This document shows, in pieces, positions 1 through 6,185 of a stretch of 8,474 bases of DNA. The stretch's first letter is position 1. Each line of letters opens with the position of its first letter. Source of the stretch: Chloroflexota bacterium (lineage in GTDB: Bacteria; Chloroflexota; Limnocylindria; Limnocylindrales; Limnocylindraceae); contig JAEMRB010000002.1 of assembly GCA_016463555.1 (NCBI GenBank), positions 1 to 8,474 of the forward strand, given 5' to 3'. Position numbers and translations under genes: made by a program. The notes beneath the pieces were generated by a model. The model was not told the origin of the DNA. It ran no database searches and saw nothing but the letters and a program-made list of their open reading frames with translations.

Positions 1-116
1 CGCTCCAGAAGCACGCCGAGGCGCAGTTGCAGGCGGCACGCCTGCGAGTCGAAGAGCTGCTCCCTGATGGATCAACGGCGCTGACCGGCGACGAAGAGGA
101 GGACGAGGATGCCTGA
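1..116 (+). CDS. xseB: Exodeoxyribonuclease VII small subunit, C-terminal fragment
   Basis: This is the last 37 codons of a gene cut by the window start, read from base 3 to the TGA at 114-116. Exonuclease VII degrades single-stranded DNA in the cytoplasm; XseB is the small helical subunit that coats the large XseA subunit. The visible part has a helical stretch (AEAQLQAARLRVEELL) that lines up well with the XseB C-terminal helix (E. coli QAKLQQAEQRVQILL). A short, very acidic tail (GDEEEDEDA) follows, as is common at the end of this family. xseB directly before dxs is a familiar arrangement, seen for example in Bacillus (xseA-xseB-ispA-dxs). The end overlaps the dxs start by 8 nt (ATGCCTGA). 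The call rests on a short segment plus context, so another small helical protein is not fully excluded. Confidence 0.78.
   Translation, partial: LQKHAEAQLQAARLRVEELLPDGSTALTGDEEEDEDA
97..102 (+). promoter_or_regulatory. Ribosome binding site of dxs
   Basis: A perfect AGGAGG lies inside the last codons of xseB, 6 nt before the ATG at 109. It is the strongest Shine-Dalgarno sequence in the window and fixes the dxs start. It also shows that dxs is translated from a message running through xseB, with no room for its own 5' leader. Confidence 0.8.
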
Positions 117-2079
117 CGAAGGGGTCGCACTGCGCGCCGTTGGCGCCGACTCGCTGCTCGCTCGCCTCGACGGCCCCGCCGGCCTCAAGGCGCTCTCAAG
201 TGCAGAGCTCGACCAGATCGCAGAGCAGCTTCGCACCGCCATCATCGCCACGACCGCCGTTACCGGTGGGCATCTCGGGCCGAGCCTCGGCGTTGTGGAG
301 TTGACGGTCGCCCTTCATCGAGTGATGAACTCGCCGGTGGACCGCATCGTCTTTGACACCGGACACCAGGCGTACCCACATAAGTTGCTGACTGGCCGCC
401 TTGCGCGGTTCGGTACGCTGCGACAACTCGGCGGCATCGGTGGCTTCCCACGACGCACCGAGTCTCCACACGATGTGTTTGATGGCGGGCATGCTGGCAC
501 CGGAATTTCGATCGGCCAGGGGCTGGCATTAGCGCGCGATGTTCGCGGCAGCAACGAGAAGGTCGCGGTCATCGTTGGCGACGCGGCACTGATGAGCGGC
601 CTCAGCCTGGAGGCACTCAACGATATTGGCGATCGCGGCACACCGCTCCTGATCGTGCTCAACGACAACGAGATGTCCATTTCGCCAACGGTCGGAGCAA
701 TCTCCACCTATCTCTCAAAGGTGAAGCTCTCAGGACGTTGGCGCGAGAGTAAGGGCTGGTACGACCGCACCATCTCGCGCGTGCCGCTCGTTGGCACGCA
801 ACTTGCTGCATGGTCGAAGAGCTTGCGCCGCTCCGTCGTCTCCTTCGTGCAAGAGCCAGGGCGCCTCTTTGAAGACCTCGGCATCACCTACGTCGGCGTT
901 CTCGACGGACACAACCGAGTACAACTTGAAGAGGCATTCACCAAGGCCTTCACATTGCAAGGACCTGTCATCGTGCATGTGCGCACGCAGAAGGGTCGGG
1001 GCTATCGCCCAGCGGAGGTCGATCCAATCACCTTCCACGGCGCAGCACTCCCCAAGGTTCCGGTTGGCGCCACCGACAGCTACGGGAAGGCGGGTGCGGA
1101 TCCAATCGCGACGCCGGCCAAGGTGCCGAACTACACCTCATTCTTCGCCGCAGAGGTAGTCGCCGCCGCTGCGTCCGACCGGCGCATCGTGGCCATTACG
1201 GCAGGGATGCCGACGGGGACCGGGCTCGACAAGTTCGCCACCGCCTATCCCGATCGCTTCTACGACGTTGGCATCGCCGAGCAGCATGCTATTGCTGCGG
1301 CGACCGGTATCGCCATGGGCGGTGGTCGTCCGGTGGTCGCGATCTACTCAACCTTCCTGCAGCGAGCGTGGGACCAGATCGTGCATGACGTCTGCCAGAA
1401 CGATCAGCCGGTGTTGATCGGGGTGGACCGTGCGGGCCTGGTTGGCGAAGATGGCACGAGCCATCAGGGCATGTTCATGCTTACCGCCCAGCGTCAGATT
1501 CCACGGCTCCTTGTTGCATCGCCGAAGGATGAGCAGCAGCTGCGCTCGCTTGTTCGCACCGCGCTGGCACAAGATCACCCATTCGCCCTGCACTACCCAC
1601 GCGACAGCGTGGTGGGCGTTCCAGAGGTAGCGCCAACGATCCTGCCTGTTGGCGTTTCAGAGGTGCTCGAAGAGGGGAACCAGATCGCGATCATGGCCTT
1701 TGGGCCAATCATTCAGCGCGTCGCGCCGATCGCCGCACGCCTGCGCGCCGAGGGAATCTCCGTCGCGCTCGTGAACGCCATCTGGGCAAATCCGCTTGAT
1801 CACGCAATGGTGCGCCGCTACGGCGAGACCGCTGACTTGATCGTGACGCTTGAAGAGAGCGTTGAGGCTGGTGGATTCGGTGGTGCCGTTGTGGAGTCGC
1901 TGGCAGCACACGAAGCGGCAACTGGCCGCCGCGTCAAGGCTTCTATCGCCACGATCGGGATCCCGGCTGGCAGCTTCGTTGACCACGGCAGCGTTGCCGA
2001 TCTCCGCACGCTGATCGGCCTCGACGAGGCTGGGATTGAGCGCCGTATCCGGGCCGCCTGGAGCGCGCGCAACCAGTAA
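109..2079 (+). CDS. dxs: 1-deoxy-D-xylulose-5-phosphate synthase
   Basis: DXS condenses pyruvate with glyceraldehyde 3-phosphate, using thiamine diphosphate, and commits carbon to the MEP pathway of isoprenoid synthesis in the cytosol. The 656-residue length is normal. The N-terminal domain has HLGPSLG with H55, DTGHQAYPHK with H86, the diphosphate-Mg motif starting at GD 157-158 and ending at N185 in LNDNEMSIS, and H310 in DPITFH. The pyrimidine domain starts near residue 341 and carries the catalytic glutamate E391 in GIAEQH, the YSTFLQRA block (413-420) and DRAGLVGEDGTSHQG (440-454). A transketolase C-terminal domain follows from about residue 515. The start is set by an AGGAGG at 6 nt spacing and by the overlap with the upstream stop codon. 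One oddity is that the usual GDG of the cofactor motif reads GDA here. No tlyA follows, although dxs-tlyA pairs are common in Firmicutes. Confidence 0.97.
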   Translation: MPDEGVALRAVGADSLLARLDGPAGLKALSSAELDQIAEQLRTAIIATTAVTGGHLGPSLGVVELTVALHRVMNSPVDRIVFDTGHQAYPHKLLTGRLARFGTLRQLGGIGGFPRRTESPHDVFDGGHAGTGISIGQGLALARDVRGSNEKVAVIVGDAALMSGLSLEALNDIGDRGTPLLIVLNDNEMSISPTVGAISTYLSKVKLSGRWRESKGWYDRTISRVPLVGTQLAAWSKSLRRSVVSFVQEPGRLFEDLGITYVGVLDGHNRVQLEEAFTKAFTLQGPVIVHVRTQKGRGYRPAEVDPITFHGAALPKVPVGATDSYGKAGADPIATPAKVPNYTSFFAAEVVAAAASDRRIVAITAGMPTGTGLDKFATAYPDRFYDVGIAEQHAIAAATGIAMGGGRPVVAIYSTFLQRAWDQIVHDVCQNDQPVLIGVDRAGLVGEDGTSHQGMFMLTAQRQIPRLLVASPKDEQQLRSLVRTALAQDHPFALHYPRDSVVGVPEVAPTILPVGVSEVLEEGNQIAIMAFGPIIQRVAPIAARLRAEGISVALVNAIWANPLDHAMVRRYGETADLIVTLEESVEAGGFGGAVVESLAAHEAATGRRVKASIATIGIPAGSFVDHGSVADLRTLIGLDEAGIERRIRAAWSARNQ

Positions 2080-2154
2080 TCCCCGCCGCTCGCCATGCCC
2101 CGCAGCCCCCTGCAGGGAACGCGAACGCTGTTTCCCATGTGCGATGATGTAGCC
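2080..2154 (+). other. dxs-nadK intergenic gap (75 nt)
   Basis: This is the larger of only two true gaps between genes. It holds a 10-bp perfect palindrome, CCCTGCAGGG (2108-2117), and a weak possible hairpin pairing GGGAA (2115-2119) with TTCCC (2132-2136). There is no T-run that would mark an intrinsic terminator. Two in-frame ATGs (2095, 2137) occur here, but neither has a Shine-Dalgarno sequence and the peptide they would add does not look conserved, so I treat the segment as non-coding. A -10-like element at its end is listed separately. Confidence 0.55.
2143..2148 (+). promoter_or_regulatory. Candidate -10 element of a leaderless nadK promoter
   Basis: GATGAT differs by one base from TATGAT and ends exactly 6 nt before the ATG at 2155, so transcription could begin at or next to the start codon itself. 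There is no Shine-Dalgarno sequence before this ATG, as expected for a leaderless message. I find no TTGACA-like -35 at the usual distance. The same geometry recurs at 5616-5621. It is a weak motif alone, and the call rests on the repeated spacing. Confidence 0.35.
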
Positions 2155-2988
2155 ATGCGCCGCTTCGGTTTTGTCTACAACCCGACCAACGACCTTGCCC
2201 AAGAGGCGTGGGATGAGGCCGCCGGTTGGTGTGCCGCAAACGGCGTTGAGTGCTGGGGGCACGCGGCCGAAGAGGTTGCCGCTGTGCGGTCAGCGCTCCC
2301 TGGCACCGAGGTCCTCATCTCCTTCGGTGGCGACGGCACCTTCCTGCGTGCCGCCTCTTCCGTCGCCGGTACCACCACCCCGCTACTCGGCGTCAACCTT
2401 GGCAAGATCGGTTTCCTTGCGCGCGCTGAGGCGTTCCAGATTGAGCCGACCCTCGACGCCCTCCATGCCAAGCGTTGGACGACGCAGCCACGCATGGCGC
2501 TCCGCGCAACGATTCACTACGGCGACGGGCGCACCGAACAGCTTGACGCGCTGAACGACGTGGTCGTCGCTCGCGGTCGCCTTCCACGCGTCCTTCGGCT
2601 CGATGTCGCCGTTGGTGAGAGCCACCTGGCCACCTACATCGCTGACGGCGTGATCGTCTCCTCGCCAACTGGCTCAACCGGCTACTCATTCTCAGCCGGC
2701 GGTCCAATCCTTGAGCCTACGAGTCGAAATCTCATCGTGACGCCGATTGCCGCGTATCTTGCAACGCTGCGCTCCGTCACCGTCTCTGCATCACAAACCG
2801 TAACTTGTACGGTGGTGCAGGGCGAAGATGCGGTGGTCTCTATTGACGGTTGGATCGATCAGCCACTCGAGATTGGCGATCGCGTCTCCGTCACTGAAGC
2901 AGAGCAGCCAATCAACTTCGTTGAACTGCAGGGCGCCGCCCCATTCTGGGATCTGGTCCGCCAGAAGGTCGACCTCCTCCCACGGTGA
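2155..2988 (+). CDS. nadK: NAD kinase
   Basis: NadK phosphorylates NAD to NADP in the cytosol. From the ATG at 2155 the protein has 277 residues, within the family's usual range of about 260-300. It opens with RRFGFVYNPTND, the expected first strand of the fold. The GGDGT motif (58-62) is followed by the glycine-rich LLGVNLGKIGFLA. LNDVVVARG (133-141) stands where most family members read NE. DG at 164-165 and SPTGSTGYSFSAGGP (170-184) form the NAD-binding core. An in-frame ATG at 2095 would add 20 residues that look unrelated to the family, so I prefer 2155. The DXS it follows needs NADPH downstream in the MEP pathway, but the pairing is more likely positional. nadK-recN is a classic neighbour pair in Actinobacteria and other groups. 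The stop overlaps the recN GTG by 4 nt. Confidence 0.95.
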   Translation: MRRFGFVYNPTNDLAQEAWDEAAGWCAANGVECWGHAAEEVAAVRSALPGTEVLISFGGDGTFLRAASSVAGTTTPLLGVNLGKIGFLARAEAFQIEPTLDALHAKRWTTQPRMALRATIHYGDGRTEQLDALNDVVVARGRLPRVLRLDVAVGESHLATYIADGVIVSSPTGSTGYSFSAGGPILEPTSRNLIVTPIAAYLATLRSVTVSASQTVTCTVVQGEDAVVSIDGWIDQPLEIGDRVSVTEAEQPINFVELQGAAPFWDLVRQKVDLLPR

Positions 2989-4661
2989 GTGCGCCGAAGG
3001 GTTCGCATATTCGCGAGCTTGGCGTGGCGGGCCTCGCGATCATCGATGCGGTTCGTGTGGAATTTGGGCTCGGCCTCACCGTGCTCACCGGCGAGACTGG
3101 GGCGGGGAAGTCACTCCTCGTTGACGCTCTCGCGCTCGCGCGCGGTGGTCGCGGAGACTCAGGGGCGGTACGCGCCGGATCCGACCGCCTCCGTGTCGAT
3201 CTACAAATTTCAGCGCAGGGTCGCGACCAGATCGCCGTTCGTGAGGTGTACGCCGAGGGGCGCTCCGTCGCCCGCATTGACGACGAGTTGGTGACAATCG
3301 GCCGCCTCGCTGGCGAGATCGGCCCACTCATTGATATTCATGGCCAACATGACCAGCAGCGCCTCGGTGACCCTGGGCGGCAGCGCGAGCTGCTCGACCG
3401 ATGGTCGAAGGCCGAGGGGCATCGTGCCGAGGTCGCCAGCCTCATTCAGCAGCGCGGCACCCTGCACGAGGAGCTCCAAGGCCTCGGTGGCGATGACGCG
3501 CGTCGTCTCGCCCTTTTGGAAGTTGCGCGCACAGAGCGAGACGATCTTGAGGCCGCCGAGGTTCGCGAGGGGGAAGAGGCGGAGCTCAAGGAGGAGTTGC
3601 GTCGCGCCTCAAATAGCGAGCGCATCTCTGCCTTGCATGACGAGCTGCGGGAGGCGTTGAACGAGGACCGCAGCGGCTTGCGCGCCCGTGCGGCGATCGC
3701 TGAGCGGATCGCGCGAGAGTTGGCTCGGCTTGATGGCGACGCCGCAGCGCTGCAAGAGCGGATCAGCGCACTCTCCATTGAGATTGACGACCTTGGCCGC
3801 GAGGCGGCGGGACTCACACCCTTCGCGGGAGGTGCGCGCAGCCTGGGTGAGCTTGAGGATCGGCTGACGCTCCTGCTGGCGCTGCAGCGACGCTTCCGCA
3901 CCGACGAGGCGGGTCTCCTTGTCGCGCTCACGCGCGCACGCGAAGAGGTGTCGCGTCTTGATGGCGCAGAGGAGCGCCGCACTGCGATTACCCAGCAGCT
4001 CACTGCGCTCAACGCACGCATCGGCGAGGCCGCCACCGCACTTCGCATGGTGCGACGTGCGGGCGCCGCCACGCTGGCATCGGCGGTGAACGCAGCACTG
4101 ACTGCGCTCGACCTGCCGTCAAGTTTCGCGATCCCGCTTGCGCCCCGCGGCGGCACAGATGGCGATCCACTCGTTGAGGGGGTGCCATGCGCCGTCGATC
4201 AGGGGGGCGGAGACGACGTTTCGTTCATGTTTGCCCCGAATGCGGGCGAGCCAGCCGGACCCATTGCCAAGATCGCCTCTGGCGGTGAGTTGAGTCGAGT
4301 CTCGCTCGCGATTGAAGAGGCGCTCAGTGATGCAAGTGAGGCGCGCACCCTGGTCTTTGATGAGATTGATGCGGGGCTCGGCGGGCGGGCGGGGGAGACT
4401 CTCGGGCGAAGCCTGCGCCGCATCTCCGCACAGCACCAGGTCCTCTGCGTCACGCACCTGCCGCAGGTGGCGGCACAAGCTGACATTCACTTGCGCGTCT
4501 CAAAGCGTGAGGTGGATGGTCGCACCCTGACGCAGGTGCAGCGACTTACCGACGAGGAGCGGGTGGTAGAGCTTGCCGCCATGTTGGCCGGCGAAGGGGC
4601 TGGCAGCGGCGCAACCGCCGCCGCCAACGAACTCTTGGCCAACGCACGTCGCGGCCGCTAA
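2985..4661 (+). CDS. recN: DNA repair protein RecN
   Basis: RecN is an SMC-like ATPase recruited to DNA double-strand breaks during recombinational repair. The 558-residue length matches the family (E. coli about 553). The N-terminal half-ATPase has a Walker A, GETGAGKS (36-43), and the RecN-typical DIHGQHDQQRL (117-127). A long Glu/Ala/Arg-rich stretch between about residues 135 and 380 looks like coiled coil. The C-terminal half-ATPase has the signature SGGELSR (432-438), Walker B LVFDE (456-460), and CVTHLPQVAAQAD for the switch region. Both halves are intact, so the enzyme should be functional. The GTG start at 2985 overlaps the nadK TGA (GTGA) with no Shine-Dalgarno sequence, pointing to translational coupling. 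The short MSAPKGSH leader before IRELGVAGLAII fits the usual N-terminus. No LexA-type operator is evident upstream, and none would be expected inside nadK. Confidence 0.96.
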   Translation: MSAPKGSHIRELGVAGLAIIDAVRVEFGLGLTVLTGETGAGKSLLVDALALARGGRGDSGAVRAGSDRLRVDLQISAQGRDQIAVREVYAEGRSVARIDDELVTIGRLAGEIGPLIDIHGQHDQQRLGDPGRQRELLDRWSKAEGHRAEVASLIQQRGTLHEELQGLGGDDARRLALLEVARTERDDLEAAEVREGEEAELKEELRRASNSERISALHDELREALNEDRSGLRARAAIAERIARELARLDGDAAALQERISALSIEIDDLGREAAGLTPFAGGARSLGELEDRLTLLLALQRRFRTDEAGLLVALTRAREEVSRLDGAEERRTAITQQLTALNARIGEAATALRMVRRAGAATLASAVNAALTALDLPSSFAIPLAPRGGTDGDPLVEGVPCAVDQGGGDDVSFMFAPNAGEPAGPIAKIASGGELSRVSLAIEEALSDASEARTLVFDEIDAGLGGRAGETLGRSLRRISAQHQVLCVTHLPQVAAQADIHLRVSKREVDGRTLTQVQRLTDEERVVELAAMLAGEGAGSGATAAANELLANARRGR

Positions 4662-5599
4662 TGCCCACGGCGTCACGGAGCGAGATTGATCGCCTGATTG
4701 ACTCCTGCATCCTCTATCTCGGAGTAGAGCGGAACCTCGCACCGCGCACCCTCGCCGCCTATCGCGGGGACTATCAATCGTTTGCGGAATCACTCGGCGC
4801 GAGTGGTGCCTGGAAGAGCTCCGCCAAGGCGGCGCAGGAGTGGATCGCCCAGCCTGGCAACGCCCTCTCCACCATGCGGCGGCGAGCTGCAGCGCTGCGC
4901 GTTCTCTATCGATTCGCGGAGGGTGAAGGGATCATTGCGCGCTCCATTAGTGATGAGATCGATCTGCCGCGGTCACGCCGTACCCTGCCGACGGTGTTGG
5001 GCGTAGAAGAGGTTGAGCGACTACTCACCGCGCTTGGAACTCCCGCCGACGAGAGCGACGTCGCACGTGCGAATGCGGCGCGGAACCGCGCACTCGGTGA
5101 ACTCCTCTACGGATCGGGTGGTCGCGTCAGTGAGATCGTTGATCTGGACCTGGACTCCCTCGATCTAGACGACGGTTCAGTAAGGCTCTTCGGTAAGGGT
5201 CGACGGGAGCGCATCGTCCCCATCGGTGAGCCGGCGCAGGATGCGATTCAGGCCTACCTCGGCCACTGGCGTGCGATTCATCAGCAGGCGCCGAGCCGTG
5301 CGAGCGGATCCGCCCCAGAGCCGAAGGCGCTCCTCTTGGCGCGCGGCGGCGTGCGGCTGCGGCGGGAGTCGGCCTGGTCTGCGATTCGTACTGCTGCCGT
5401 GGCGGCAAGCCTCGGACGCGAGATCCACCCCCACACGTTGCGCCACTCGTTTGCGACGCACCTCCTCGATGGCGGGGCAGACCTCCGTGTGGTGCAGGAA
5501 CTCCTCGGCCATGCCGACATCGCAACCACCCAGCTCTACACCCACCTGCTCGGGAGCCACGTGCGGGATTCGTATCGGAAGGCCCACCCGCGGGCCTAG
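4661..5599 (+). CDS. xerD: Tyrosine recombinase, XerC/XerD family
   Basis: Xer recombinases resolve chromosome dimers at the dif site near the replication terminus. The 312-residue protein has the core-binding SAM-like domain (about 8-95) and the catalytic domain (about 108-308). All active-site residues are present: R155 in GGRVSE, K179 in GKGRRER, H258 and R261 in HTLRHSF, H284 in LGHADI, and the nucleophile Y293 in TQLYTH. The C-terminal tail HVRDSYRKAHPRA is typical of Xer proteins and unlike phage integrases. No att sites or phage genes are nearby. The start ATG shares its A with the recN stop (TAATG), so the two are probably coupled. I use xerD because of its place before scpA-scpB, as in Actinobacteria; sequence alone does not separate XerC from XerD, and this could be the sole Xer protein of the organism. 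Confidence 0.93.
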   Translation: MPTASRSEIDRLIDSCILYLGVERNLAPRTLAAYRGDYQSFAESLGASGAWKSSAKAAQEWIAQPGNALSTMRRRAAALRVLYRFAEGEGIIARSISDEIDLPRSRRTLPTVLGVEEVERLLTALGTPADESDVARANAARNRALGELLYGSGGRVSEIVDLDLDSLDLDDGSVRLFGKGRRERIVPIGEPAQDAIQAYLGHWRAIHQQAPSRASGSAPEPKALLLARGGVRLRRESAWSAIRTAAVAASLGREIHPHTLRHSFATHLLDGGADLRVVQELLGHADIATTQLYTHLLGSHVRDSYRKAHPRA

Positions 5600-5609
5600 G
5601 CAGCCCGCG
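5589..5609 (+). terminator. GC-rich hairpin over the xerD stop codon
   Basis: CGCGGGC (5589-5595) and GCCCGCG (5603-5609) form a perfect 7-bp stem with a 7-nt loop that contains the xerD stop codon. A competing 6-bp hairpin, AGGCCC (5580-5585) with GGGCCT (5592-5597), shares its bases, so the two cannot form together. No T-run follows, so this is not a standard intrinsic terminator. It could weaken read-through or act on translation at the junction. It sits directly before a candidate promoter. Confidence 0.35.
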
Positions 5610-5615
5610 AGGCGG

Positions 5616-5621
5616 TAGGAT
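5616..5621 (+). promoter_or_regulatory. Candidate -10 element of a leaderless promoter for the HD-like gene
   Basis: TAGGAT fits the TAnnnT pattern of a -10 hexamer and ends exactly 6 nt before the GTG at 5628. This spacing would put the transcription start on the start codon. The 28-nt gap is the only other place in the window where neighbouring genes do not overlap. No clear -35 element is visible, and the GC hairpin just upstream occupies that region. The AGG at 5624-5626 is too close to the GTG to act as a ribosome binding site. Confidence 0.42.
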
Positions 5622-5627
5622 TCAGGT

Positions 5628-6185
5628 GTGAATGCTGTGACTCGTGCCCACCGACTCCAGCAGGTGCTTTCGCACCTTCAGGCGGTCGGCCGTCAGCAGG
5701 TAGCCCGCCTCGGCTTCGCTGCCCCCGTCGGAGCAGCGGGCGACGCACATCTCCGAGCCCTACGGGCCACACCCCGAGCGCGCCGCGCCTTTGCCGCTGC
5801 GCACCCTGCCGACCAGGCCTCTGCAACGCGTACCGCAGCCAGCCTTCGGCGCCTCGGCGCGAAAGGCGACGACCAGCTCGCAGCGCTCCTTCACGACCTC
5901 CCCAAGGGACACGTCGCTCTTCTGCCCCGTGTGATCCATGTGCTTGAGGGTTCTCCGGTGACAGGGCGGGCACGCGGCCCCTTCGCACGCGCGCGACAGA
6001 CGTTGCGCCTCCACGCATCGGTCGCACCTACGCTCGCTGCCAAGCTTGGCGCCACGCGGGGCACCATCACGATCCTTCAGGAGCTGGCGCGCCAGGAGTC
6101 AAGCTCTGCTCATCGAGGGCGGGCCGCTGGAATTGATGCACGCGTTCGTCTGCTCCTTGATCTCGATAGCGGTGTGACGCGATGA
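5628..6185 (+). CDS. Divergent HD-domain-like protein, probably lacking metal ligands
   Basis: This 185-residue basic protein is not one I recognise with certainty. Residues 50-180 follow the plan of a small HD phosphohydrolase-like family. A PADQ segment (60-63) stands where that family has DQRH. AALLHDLPKG (85-94) matches ALLHDVGKG, with the HD pair at H89-D90. LPRVIHVLEG follows (99-108). LHASVAPTLAAKLGA (128-142) matches an HHAELGA-type helix, and GIDARVRLLLDLDSG (168-182) fits the closing helix. The first metal-binding His (the DQRH position) and the late HHQD-type motif appear lost, so the fold may survive without catalysis. There is no signal peptide or membrane segment. Codon use matches its neighbours. 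The GTG start fits the upstream -10-like element, and the TGA overlaps the scpA ATG (ATGA). In Actinobacteria this slot before scpA often holds a ParA-like gene. That the gene is real is likely; the HD assignment is an inference. Confidence 0.6.
   Translation: MNAVTRAHRLQQVLSHLQAVGRQQVARLGFAAPVGAAGDAHLRALRATPRARRAFAAAHPADQASATRTAASLRRLGAKGDDQLAALLHDLPKGHVALLPRVIHVLEGSPVTGRARGPFARARQTLRLHASVAPTLAAKLGATRGTITILQELARQESSSAHRGRAAGIDARVRLLLDLDSGVTR

Noticed and set aside
60..116. TPP riboswitch or other leader before dxs
   Set aside because: The sequence before dxs is coding sequence of xseB with a plain ribosome binding site; there is no space for a structured leader.
2108..2117. Palindrome CCCTGCAGGG as an operator
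   Set aside because: A single 10-bp palindrome in GC-rich DNA is expected by chance, and there is no second copy elsewhere in the window that I could find.
1657..2262. 201-codon antisense frame across the dxs end and nadK start
   Set aside because: It overlaps two certain genes and has no family signature; it is an artefact of high GC content.
3446..4156. 236-codon antisense frame inside recN
   Set aside because: Its product is almost entirely Ser/Arg/Ala, as expected from reading GC-rich Glu/Ala/Arg coiled-coil codons backwards. RecN on the + strand is clearly real.
4661..5599. Possible integrase of a mobile element
   Set aside because: It has Xer-type length, a Xer C-terminus and housekeeping neighbours. 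There are no att repeats, tRNA target or cargo genes.
5596..6027. Open frame of 143 codons on the - strand opposite the HD-like gene
   Set aside because: The + strand frame has a plausible start, matches neighbouring codon use and ends in an ATGA overlap with scpA. The antisense product is low-complexity G/R/A-rich sequence with no recognisable motif.
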